Assembly (NCBI GenBank): GCA_033720855.1
Contig: JAWWBR010000199.1
Location: forward strand, 1-5,232
Reading direction: 5' to 3'
DNA from: SMXQ01 sp033720855
GTDB taxonomy: Bacteria; Pseudomonadota; Alphaproteobacteria; SMXQ01
DNA: 5,232 nt
The position numbers and the translations under genes are program-made. The notes below the pieces were generated by a model. The model searched no databases. It was given only the letters and a program-made list of their open reading frames with translations, and had not been told where the DNA came from. Positions 1 through 5,221 of this stretch are shown in pieces (position 1 is the first letter of the stretch; each line of letters opens with the position of its first letter).

Positions 1-217
1 CATCGAGCTGTGGCCCGCATGGGATGCGGTCCGCTGCCCGGTGCTGCTGCTTCGCGGCGCAGGTTCCGACGTGCTGCCAGCTGGCGTGGCCGCCGAAATG
101 CAGCGTCGCGGCCCGGAAACGAAATACGTCGAGTTCCCCGGCATCGGGCACGCGCCAACCCTCATGGGCGATGAGCAGATTGGGCTGGTGAGAGACTGGC
201 TCCTGGACGGGCGGTAG
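1..217 (+). CDS. Alpha/beta hydrolase, C-terminal fragment (5' end outside window)
   Basis: The reading frame is open from base 2 and ends at TAG 215-217, giving 71 residues of the C-terminus. The fragment has the two late elements of an alpha/beta-hydrolase fold. First comes a beta strand (VLLLRG, residues 14-19) followed by an acidic residue in GSD (Asp23), the usual place of the catalytic acid. Then comes GIGHAP with His50, the usual catalytic His, followed by a terminal helix ending in VRDWL. The nucleophile elbow, oxyanion hole and cap lie upstream of the window, so the substrate class (esterase, C-C hydrolase, haloperoxidase-like) cannot be decided. The gene converges on the PilZ gene with 5 bp between the two stop codons. 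I am confident of the fold, not of the function. Confidence 0.85.
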   Translation, partial: IELWPAWDAVRCPVLLLRGAGSDVLPAGVAAEMQRRGPETKYVEFPGIGHAPTLMGDEQIGLVRDWLLDGR

Positions 218-222
218 GCCGT

Positions 223-1023
223 TCAGGCGGAGCGGGCGCGTTTTTCGGGGTCGCCTTCAGCCGTGTCGGCGCCGGCCAGTTCGCGGATGATCGCCACGCG
301 GCGGATAGCGACGTAGCGTTCCAGCCGATCAAACAGCTTGTTATCGATGCGCAGGTAGACGACCACGCCACATTCCCGGGTGTCCTGGTCAGTGAGCGGC
401 ATGCGCCGGATGATTCTTCCTTCCGCCTCGATAGGCGCGCCGAACTCGGGATCGAGTTCCGCGATGTGGATCTTGACCGGCGCGCCCTCTTCGAAACTCT
501 GCGCGTCTTCGTCCGGCAGGGATATCGCCAGGGAAACCACGGAAACATCGATGAGATTCCCGATCACTTCCTTTCCCTGACAGCTCATCTTCACTTCGAT
601 ACTTTGTTCCGGCTCCACCCGGAGGTTCGACCGTTTCTCCGCCCCGCCCCGGCGCTGGGTAAGAAACTGGGCGAAGGAAGCCCGGCCCTGCTCGCTGTCG
701 ACGCCGGTGGCGATGACCTTGAAGGTCATCGCATGGAGCGGACTCATGATCACCGAGGTGCCCGTCCGCTCCACCGCCTTGGCCTGCAGCGTTTCGATCG
801 AGAAAGTCACATCCTTTTGCCCCACGGCGAGCACTTTCGCGTTGCAGGCAAAGGGTACGCCACGGAAGGATGTATGAATGCGCGGTGGCGAGATCGATTC
901 GGCAATGGTCTGGGACGCGCGATACACGTTGAACGCGGCCACCATCTGCCGGTAGCGCTTGCCGCGAAATCTCGAATCGTCGGCGGGGGGCAACAAGGAT
1001 CTGCTGTCAGGTTTGGAACTCAC
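223..1023 (-). CDS. PilZ domain-containing protein, putative c-di-GMP effector
   Basis: The product is 266 residues, with no signal peptide or membrane segment seen, so it is probably cytoplasmic. The N-terminal part (about 30-125) looks like a beta-rich flagellar-brake or YcgR-N-like domain; this is inferred from alternating hydrophobics, not from a clear motif. A PilZ barrel covers about 128-240. It has the RxxxR c-di-GMP motif at residues 131-135 (RSNLR) and a second motif at 159-164 reading DVSVVS, where the consensus is (D/N)x(S/A)xxG. The final Gly is therefore Ser164. PilZ proteins of this layout bind c-di-GMP and adjust motility, adhesion or exopolysaccharide output; no neighbour here shows which. 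The start is GTG (complement of 1021-1023). The nearest purine-rich stretch, GAGGG, lies 16 bases upstream, too far for a standard site, so the start is uncertain; Met27 is an in-frame alternative. It is transcribed divergently from the FAH-family gene. Confidence 0.85.
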   Translation of the reverse strand: MSSKPDSRSLLPPADDSRFRGKRYRQMVAAFNVYRASQTIAESISPPRIHTSFRGVPFACNAKVLAVGQKDVTFSIETLQAKAVERTGTSVIMSPLHAMTFKVIATGVDSEQGRASFAQFLTQRRGGAEKRSNLRVEPEQSIEVKMSCQGKEVIGNLIDVSVVSLAISLPDEDAQSFEEGAPVKIHIAELDPEFGAPIEAEGRIIRRMPLTDQDTRECGVVVYLRIDNKLFDRLERYVAIRRVAIIRELAGADTAEGDPEKRARSA

Positions 1024-1155
1024 GGGTTTTAAGCGTAAACCCTCTTTTGATTCTTGGTGATCTCGGTGCCGGCGGAGCGGCGTAGGCGCTGGTCCCCGCT
1101 TCGCGTCGCCGGACGTTGACGTTGTTATCGTTTAGCGGCGCGCTGCTCCGGACGC

Positions 1156-1189
1156 GGCCACGCCAGATCCGAGTATAGCGCGCGTGGCC
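1156..1189. repeat. 8-bp perfect inverted repeat with 18-bp spacer
   Basis: GGCCACGC at 1156-1163 is matched by its reverse complement GCGTGGCC at 1182-1189. The spacer contains the -10-like TATAGC (1174-1179). It could be a dyad operator or a hairpin in a leader RNA, but GC-rich arms arise easily by chance, so the function is unproven. Confidence 0.4.
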
Positions 1190-1290
1190 CGGTATTTGGC
1201 CGAATCGAGTTCCTATTGGTCGGGCACGGCCGAGACATGCCCGAGCGGCCCCCGGACCCGCGGCCCGGGCACGTTGGGCCGGCCGCCGGC

Positions 1291-1309
1291 GGACCGTTCG
1301 GCGCGGTCC
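1291..1309. repeat. Short GC hairpin, 6-bp stem and 7-base loop
   Basis: GGACCG (1291-1296) pairs with CGGTCC (1304-1309) around the loop TTCGGCG. No T-run follows, so it is not a standard terminator. It lies about 95 bp upstream of the FAH-family start and would be in the leader of that gene if transcription begins upstream. Confidence 0.35.
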
Positions 1310-1360
1310 CGGAGATGGAAATCGGCGGCCGGATCGAGCAACCTTGCCCGTCCCGGGCGC

Positions 1361-1374
1361 TCCGGGCGCCCGGA
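1361..1374. promoter_or_regulatory. Perfect 14-bp palindrome, candidate operator for the FAH-family gene
   Basis: TCCGGGCGCCCGGA reads identically on both strands. It ends 17 bases before the ribosome binding site and 29 bases before the ATG of the FAH-family gene. A nearby copy of GGGCGC at 1355-1360 partly repeats the left arm. The position would suit a repressor site or a leader hairpin. No regulator family is identified, and the very high local GC content lowers the weight of the match. Confidence 0.35.
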
Positions 1375-1391
1375 CAAAAAGCCGAGCCAGC

Positions 1392-1397
1392 AGGGGA
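1392..1397 (+). promoter_or_regulatory. Ribosome binding site of the FAH-family gene
   Basis: AGGGGA lies 6 bases before ATG 1404. It decides the start: a longer in-frame version beginning at 1344 would add 20 residues rich in Pro, Gly, Ala and Arg, with no homology to the family and no comparable site. Confidence 0.75.
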
Positions 1398-1403
1398 ATC
1401 ACT

Positions 1404-2090
1404 ATGGAGTACGTCATCCCTTTCTCGGGCGTGACCACGGTAGAGGTCAGGGGCGCGGACGGTCGCTACCCGGTCCGCCGTATTTACCTGGTGGGCCGGA
1501 ACTACGCCGAGCACGCGCGGGAGATGGGACACGATCCCGACCGTGAGCCGCCGTTCTTCTTTCAAAAACCCGCCGACGTCCTGCTGGCGAGCGGCAGCGA
1601 TTTTCCCTATCCGGTAAAAAGCGAAGACGTGCACCACGAGATAGAACTGGTGGTCGCGCTGGGGAAGGGCGGCGCGGGGATCTCCGCGAGCGAGGCCCTG
1701 GACCACGTCTACGGTTACGCGGCGGGGATCGATATGACCCGGCGCGACCTCCAGGGCGTGGCGAAGAAAATGGGCCGGCCGTGGGAAGTGGGCAAGGCCT
1801 TCGAGCATTCCGCGCCCATCGGGCCGATCTCTCCCGCCGCGTCCATCGGTCACCCGGACAAGGGCCGCATCTGGCTCGAAGTCAATGGGGCTCTGCGCCA
1901 GGAGGGTGACCTGAGCCAGCTCATCTGGAACGTGCCGGAGACCATATCGATTCTGTCAGGACTGTTCACCCTCGCGCCCGGCGATCTGATCTTCACCGGG
2001 ACGCCGGCGGGCGTCGGCCCGGTCAAGCGCGGGGATCAATTGAAGGGCGGCGTCGAAGGGGTCGGCGAGGTGGAGATTCGGGTGGTGTAA
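1404..2090 (+). CDS. Fumarylacetoacetate hydrolase (FAH) family protein, fumarylpyruvate hydrolase / acylpyruvase-like
   Basis: The 228-residue product matches the length of the short FAH-family enzymes (FAHD1 acylpyruvase/oxaloacetate decarboxylase, bacterial fumarylpyruvate hydrolase). These are cytoplasmic, Mg/Mn-dependent enzymes that cleave C-C bonds next to a pyruvoyl group. Visible motifs are GRNYAEHARE at 31-40, where His37 and Glu40 match the FAHD1 His-Glu catalytic pair; FFFQKP at 51-56; the metal ligands in HHEIE (Glu79, Glu81) and GIDMTRRD (Asp110); Lys131 in VGKAFEHSAPIGP; and FTGTPAGVGP at 197-206. All key residues are intact. The run around residues 31-60 resembles the gentisate-pathway fumarylpyruvate hydrolase group most. 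No gentisate dioxygenase or maleylpyruvate isomerase is present in the window, so the physiological substrate stays open. The gene stands alone on the plus strand, ends in TAA, and shares a bidirectional terminator with the convergent dehydrogenase gene. Confidence 0.92.
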   Translation: MEYVIPFSGVTTVEVRGADGRYPVRRIYLVGRNYAEHAREMGHDPDREPPFFFQKPADVLLASGSDFPYPVKSEDVHHEIELVVALGKGGAGISASEALDHVYGYAAGIDMTRRDLQGVAKKMGRPWEVGKAFEHSAPIGPISPAASIGHPDKGRIWLEVNGALRQEGDLSQLIWNVPETISILSGLFTLAPGDLIFTGTPAGVGPVKRGDQLKGGVEGVGEVEIRVV

Positions 2091-2129
2091 CGGTATCCGT
2101 CTTCTACGGGAGCGGTTAATAAACTGAGA

Positions 2130-2219
2130 GTGACAAGTAACAAGTGACAAGTGACAAGTAAGAAAAGCGCCAGCCGACAGTATGGCCTTACTTGTTACGT
2201 GTCACCAGTTACGTGTTAC
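2130..2219. repeat. Inverted pair of degenerate heptamer arrays (long imperfect hairpin)
   Basis: The left arm (2130-2162) is four tandem heptamers, GTGACAA, GTAACAA, GTGACAA, GTGACAA, plus a partial GTAAG. The right arm (2187-2219) is the same kind of array in reverse complement: read on the minus strand it is GTAACAC, GTAACTG, GTGACAC, GTAACAA, then GTAAG. Over 33 facing positions 27 pair perfectly and two of the six mismatches are G-U compatible in plus-strand RNA. The loop is 24 bases (2163-2186). It lies between the ends of two convergent genes and just before the terminator. The composition is clearly less GC-rich than its surroundings. No coding potential is evident. Confidence 0.85.
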
Positions 2220-2222
2220 CTG

Positions 2223-2253
2223 AAAAAAAAGGCCGGGAAAACCCCGGCCTTTT
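2223..2253. terminator. Bidirectional Rho-independent terminator
   Basis: The 7-bp perfect stem GGCCGGG (2231-2237) / CCCGGCC (2243-2249) has the loop AAAAC. It is flanked by eight A on the left (2223-2230) and four T on the right (2250-2253). Read from the minus strand the stem is followed by eight U, so it should stop the dehydrogenase transcript strongly 27 bases past its stop codon. Read from the plus strand the U-run is only four, giving a weaker stop for the FAH-family transcript. Confidence 0.9.
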
Positions 2254-2276
2254 CGTGTCGAGCACGCGGGTATGCG

Positions 2277-3758
2277 TCAGCCGTCGATGCCGCCCATGCA
2301 CAGGTACTTGATCTCCACGAAGTCGTCGACGCCGTACTTGGATCCCTCGCGGCCGATGCCGGACTCCTTGATCCCGCCGAAGGGCGCCACCTCGTTCGAG
2401 ATGATGCCTTCGTTGATCCCGACGATGCCGTATTCCAGCGCCTCGGCCACCCGCCACACGCGGCCCAGGTCCCGGGCGTAGAAATACGACGCCAGCCCGT
2501 ACTGGGTGTTGTTGGCGAGCTGAATCGCCTCGTCCTCGTCCTTGAACCGGAACAGCGGGGCCACCGGGCCGAAGGTCTCGTCGTTGGTCACCAGCATGTC
2601 GGTGGTGACGTCGGTGAGCACCGTGGGCTCGAAGAAGGTGCCGCCCAGTGAATGACGCTTGCCGCCGGCGGCGATCTTCGCGCCCTTGGAAGTGGCGTCC
2701 TTGATGTGCTCCTCGACCTTTTCCACCGCCCGCATGTCGATGAGGGGGCCCTGCTGGGCGCCGTCCTCGAGGCCGTTGCTGACCTTGAGTTCCCTGGCGG
2801 CCTTGGCGAGCTTTTCGGCGAACTTGTCGTAGACCTTGTCCTGCACCAGGATCCGGTTCGCGCAGACGCAGGTCTGGCCGGTGTTGCGGTACTTGGACAT
2901 CATTGCGCCCTGCACCGCGGCGTCCAGGTCGGCGTCGTCGAACACGATGAACGGCGCGTTGCCGCCGAGTTCCAGCGACACCTTTTTCACCGTCCCCGCG
3001 CACTGCTCCATGAGTTTCTTGCCCACCTCGGTGGAGCCGGTGAAGCTCAGCTTGCGCACGATGGGATTGCCGGTCAGTTCCTTGCCCTGCACGCTGGCGG
3101 GGCCGGTGATCACGTTGAGCACGCCTTTCGGAATTCCGGCGCGGTCGGCGAGCTCGGCCAGCGCCAGCGCCGAGAACGGCGTCTGCGAGGCCGGCCGTAT
3201 GACCACCGGGCAGCCCGCGGCCAGCGCCGGCGCGCACTTGCGGGTGATCATGGCGGCGGGGAAGTTCCACGGGGTGATCGACGCCACCACGCCGATGGGC
3301 TGCTTCAGGACAACGATGCGCTTGCCCGGCAGCGGGTGGTTGATCACGTCGCCGTAGATGCGCTTCGCTTCTTCTCCGAACCACTCGATGAACGACGCCG
3401 CGTAGGCGATCTCGCCCCGCGACTCGGCAAGCGGCTTGCCCTGCTCGGTGGTCATGAGGATCGCCAGGTCTTCCTGGTTCTCCATCATCAGGTTGTACCA
3501 CTTGCGCAGGATGTTGCAGCGCTCCTTGCCGGTCTTCTTCCGCCAGTCGTCCCAGGCGGCATTGGCGGCCTCGATAGCCGCGCGGGTCTCGGCCTGCTTG
3601 AGCGACGGAACGGTGCCGACGACCTCGCCGGTGGCGGGGTTGTTGACCTCGATGACCTCGCCGTCTTCGGCGTCCAGCCACGCGCCGTTCACGTAGCATT
3701 GCTCGCGGAACAGCGACGCGTCCTTCAAGTCGGGTTTGGCTTTTACCTTGACATCCAT
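2277..3758 (-). CDS. gabD: Succinate-semialdehyde dehydrogenase (NAD(P)+), GabD type
   Basis: The 493-residue product matches E. coli GabD closely along its length (about 482 aa), with a slightly longer N-terminus. It oxidises succinate semialdehyde to succinate in the cytoplasm. Catalytic residues are present: Asn165 in TPWNFP, Glu263 in LELGGNAPF, and Cys297 in GQTCVCANR, with a second Cys at 299. Cofactor elements are FTGSTEVG (239-246), Glu394 in ETFGP, and RPASQTPFSALAL, in which Arg188 replaces the lysine usual in this superfamily. The C-terminal NEVAPFGGIKESGIGREGSKYG block is typical of the SSADH group. The start is ATG at the complement of 3756-3758, with GGAGGT 6 bases upstream. An in-frame GTG at 3872 would add 38 residues but lacks family support. 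It lies 110 bp downstream of the transhydrogenase gene on the same strand, probably one operon, which supports a 4-hydroxybutyrate role. Glutarate-semialdehyde activity is possible. Confidence 0.95.
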   Translation of the reverse strand: MDVKVKAKPDLKDASLFREQCYVNGAWLDAEDGEVIEVNNPATGEVVGTVPSLKQAETRAAIEAANAAWDDWRKKTGKERCNILRKWYNLMMENQEDLAILMTTEQGKPLAESRGEIAYAASFIEWFGEEAKRIYGDVINHPLPGKRIVVLKQPIGVVASITPWNFPAAMITRKCAPALAAGCPVVIRPASQTPFSALALAELADRAGIPKGVLNVITGPASVQGKELTGNPIVRKLSFTGSTEVGKKLMEQCAGTVKKVSLELGGNAPFIVFDDADLDAAVQGAMMSKYRNTGQTCVCANRILVQDKVYDKFAEKLAKAARELKVSNGLEDGAQQGPLIDMRAVEKVEEHIKDATSKGAKIAAGGKRHSLGGTFFEPTVLTDVTTDMLVTNDETFGPVAPLFRFKDEDEAIQLANNTQYGLASYFYARDLGRVWRVAEALEYGIVGINEGIISNEVAPFGGIKESGIGREGSKYGVDDFVEIKYLCMGGIDG

Positions 3759-3868
3759 TTGTTGACCTCCACGGGCATAAATTCTGATCCGATCACCATA
3801 ACATCTATGGGATTTTCCTTCGATTGGCCACGAAAGCCGCGGGCGGACTGGGTTTGCGGCCGGTCCCG
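3759..3868. other. Intergenic spacer between the transhydrogenase and dehydrogenase genes, with small dyads
   Basis: This 110-bp spacer holds the dehydrogenase ribosome binding site. It also has two small dyads: TGATC-C-GATCA at 3785-3795, and CCATA-ACATC-TATGG at 3796-3810, directly adjacent. No terminator is seen, so read-through from the upstream gene is expected. I find no convincing promoter, though a weak internal one cannot be excluded. The dehydrogenase frame stays open through the whole spacer. Confidence 0.5.
3765..3770 (-). promoter_or_regulatory. Ribosome binding site of the succinate-semialdehyde dehydrogenase gene
   Basis: On the minus strand GGAGGT is followed by the 6-base spacer CAACAA and then ATG. 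This near-perfect Shine-Dalgarno sequence fixes the start over the upstream in-frame GTG at 3872. Confidence 0.85.
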
Positions 3869-5176
3869 TCACCAGTAACTGGCGGCACCGCGGTAAAGCC
3901 CGGCCAGGACGTCCGGCGTCACCTCCACCGGCGAATTGGCCAGCAGGCGCTGCTGCGCCCAGGCGCCGTCGGCGAGACCCGGGATGTCGTCGTCGCCGTA
4001 ACCGAGGTCGGAAATGCCGTTGGGCATGCCGGTATTGCGCATCATCTCGATGATGCGCCCGGCCAGCACCTCGCCGGCGTCATCCGGCCCCGCGCCCCGG
4101 GTGTCGGCGCCGAGGAAGTTCGCGGATTCCAGGTGCCGGTCAGGGTCCGCGGGCGCCGTGTGGCGAAATACCGAGGGCGCGTCGATGATCACCGAGATCC
4201 CGTGGGGGCAGATGGGCTCGTCGGTCGGGTATCCGTCCGGCCGGTAGTCCCGGATCATGCCGGCCACCGAGTAGGCCATGCCGTGGGGCAGGTGGACGCC
4301 GGAGTTGCCGAAGGCGATGCCGGCGAGCGTCGCCGCGTACATCATGCCGTGACGCGCCTCGTCGTCGGTCTCGTCCCTGACCGCTCGCACCAGGAATTCG
4401 CCGGTGCGCTTGAGCGCCTCGATACAGCCCACGTCGCTCCACGGGTTGGCGCCCTGGCTCATGGGCCGAAGTCCCGGCTTCGCCGGCGCCTTGCGCTTTG
4501 TGAACGGCATCGCGGTGTAGGACTCCAGCGCATGGGACAGCACGTCGAAGCCGCTGGCCGCCACCACGTTGGCGGGCAGGGTGCGGGTCACGGTGGGGTC
4601 GATCAGGGCCAGCGACGGCCGCAGGCGGCGCGAGGCGATGCCGGTCTTGACGTGTTTCTCAAGCAGGTCGAACACCGCGATGCCGGTGCACTCGCTGCCC
4701 GTTCCCGAGGTGGTGGGACAGGCGATGTGGGGCTTCAACGCGCCCGGCACCGCCCGGCCCTCGCCGATGGGGGCGTTGACGTAGGCGAGGAAGTCCGCTG
4801 GATAGGTGGCGTAGAGATTGGCCGCCTTGGCGGTGTCGATGACGGACCCGCCGCCGACGGAGATGTAGCCGTCGAAGCTGCCCTCGCTCGCGAATTTGCT
4901 CGCGGCGATGAAGGACCGGTCGGTGGGTTCCACCCGAACCTCGTCGTAAACCTCAAAGTCGACCCCGGCCGCTTCAAGGGATGCCCTGAGGGAGGCGACG
5001 GCCTCGAGACCGCCGATGACCTGGTCGGTGAACACCGCGACCCGCTTCAAGCCCATTTCCCGGCAGTCCTCGCCGGCCTCGGCAAGCGCGCCGGGGCCGA
5101 AGCGAATCGCGGTGGGGTCGACGGCGAAGATCTGCTCGTTGCCTTCGATGAACTCGTAGTGGTGACAGCAGGCCAT
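3869..5176 (-). CDS. Hydroxyacid-oxoacid transhydrogenase (HOT/ADHFE1 type), iron-containing alcohol dehydrogenase family
   Basis: The 435-residue cytoplasmic enzyme has both domains of the group III metal-dependent alcohol dehydrogenases. The N-terminal dinucleotide-binding domain shows SVGGGSVIDTAKAANL (106-121) and CPTTSGTGSECT (153-164). The metal domain has Asp211 and His215 in GFDVLSHALESY, His298 in PHGMAYSVAG, and His325 in PHGISVI, matching the Asp-His-His-His set of the family. The stretch between the last two His is 26 residues, longer than in FucO-like enzymes; this and SRRLRPSLALIDP and RPMSQGANPWSD fit the HOT subfamily. By family knowledge it transfers hydride from 4-hydroxybutyrate to 2-oxoglutarate using a tightly bound cofactor, making succinate semialdehyde and D-2-hydroxyglutarate. 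The SSADH gene directly downstream agrees with this. The start is ATG (complement of 5174-5176), with GGAG 7 bases upstream at 5184-5187. A plain NAD-dependent 4-hydroxybutyrate dehydrogenase is the main alternative. Confidence 0.9.
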   Translation of the reverse strand: MACCHHYEFIEGNEQIFAVDPTAIRFGPGALAEAGEDCREMGLKRVAVFTDQVIGGLEAVASLRASLEAAGVDFEVYDEVRVEPTDRSFIAASKFASEGSFDGYISVGGGSVIDTAKAANLYATYPADFLAYVNAPIGEGRAVPGALKPHIACPTTSGTGSECTGIAVFDLLEKHVKTGIASRRLRPSLALIDPTVTRTLPANVVAASGFDVLSHALESYTAMPFTKRKAPAKPGLRPMSQGANPWSDVGCIEALKRTGEFLVRAVRDETDDEARHGMMYAATLAGIAFGNSGVHLPHGMAYSVAGMIRDYRPDGYPTDEPICPHGISVIIDAPSVFRHTAPADPDRHLESANFLGADTRGAGPDDAGEVLAGRIIEMMRNTGMPNGISDLGYGDDDIPGLADGAWAQQRLLANSPVEVTPDVLAGLYRGAASYW

Positions 5177-5201
5177 GACGGGGCTCCGTGTGACGGGTTT
5201 C

Positions 5202-5211
5202 TTTCCGGAAA
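5202..5211. promoter_or_regulatory. 10-bp palindrome, candidate operator
   Basis: TTTCCGGAAA is a perfect palindrome lying immediately downstream of the candidate -10 box, around the predicted transcript start of the minus-strand operon. That is a usual place for a repressor site. It is short, and no regulator gene is visible in the window. Confidence 0.3.
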
Positions 5212-5215
5212 CGCC

Positions 5216-5221
5216 ATTTTA
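5216..5221 (-). promoter_or_regulatory. Candidate -10 box for the transhydrogenase-dehydrogenase operon
   Basis: On the minus strand this reads TAAAAT, a 5-of-6 match to TATAAT. It would place the transcript start near 5209, about 33 bases before the ATG. The -35 box would lie beyond the window edge, so the call is tentative. Confidence 0.35.

Larger units (their letters stand above)
1024..1403. other. Divergent intergenic region with GC-rich inverted repeats
   Basis: This 380-bp gap lies between the 5' ends of the PilZ gene (-) and the FAH-family gene (+), so promoters for both should lie here. I see no convincing protein: the open frames crossing it are low-complexity Arg/Pro/Gly-rich translations typical of non-coding GC-rich DNA. 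I find no tRNA or recognisable riboswitch. It contains an 8-bp inverted repeat at 1156-1189, a 6-bp hairpin at 1291-1309, and a perfect 14-bp palindrome at 1361-1374. A TATAGC at 1174-1179 resembles a -10 box but has no matching -35 at the right spacing. The long distance suggests a leader or regulator-binding sites, but that is inference. Confidence 0.6.

Noticed and set aside
466..1032. 188-codon plus-strand open frame opposite the PilZ gene
   Set aside because: It has no recognisable motif and a composition of an antisense shadow, whereas the opposite strand has the PilZ motifs.
1174..1179. TATAGC as the -10 box of the FAH-family promoter
   Set aside because: No -35-like hexamer lies 16-18 bp upstream, and it is 225 bp from the start codon, so the support is too weak to call a promoter.
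1238..1271. Possible terminator or riboswitch hairpin with TGCCCG/CGGGCA arms
   Set aside because: The inner stem needs a three-base bulge, no T-run follows, and such pairings are common by chance in this very GC-rich stretch.
1344..1403. 20-residue N-terminal extension of the FAH-family protein
   Set aside because: The extension is low complexity, spans the 14-bp palindrome and the ribosome binding site, and the ATG at 1404 has well-spaced AGGGGA.
1125..1853. 242-codon minus-strand open frame opposite the FAH-family gene
   Set aside because: Most of it is antisense to the motif-rich FAH-family frame, and the rest is low-complexity Pro/Arg/Gly sequence.
2130..2219. CRISPR array
   Set aside because: The repeated units are only 7 bp and contiguous, with no unique spacers, and the two halves are in inverted orientation.
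2209..3699. 496-codon minus-strand open frame in another frame of the dehydrogenase gene
   Set aside because: The translation is dominated by Arg, Gly and His, typical of a shifted frame in GC-rich coding DNA, and the overlapping GabD-type frame is unmistakable.
2652..3878. 408-codon plus-strand open frame opposite the dehydrogenase gene
   Set aside because: It is antisense to a gene with a full set of catalytic motifs. Its translation is biased toward Leu, Gly, Arg, His and Val with no recognisable domain, as expected from the complement of GC-rich codons.
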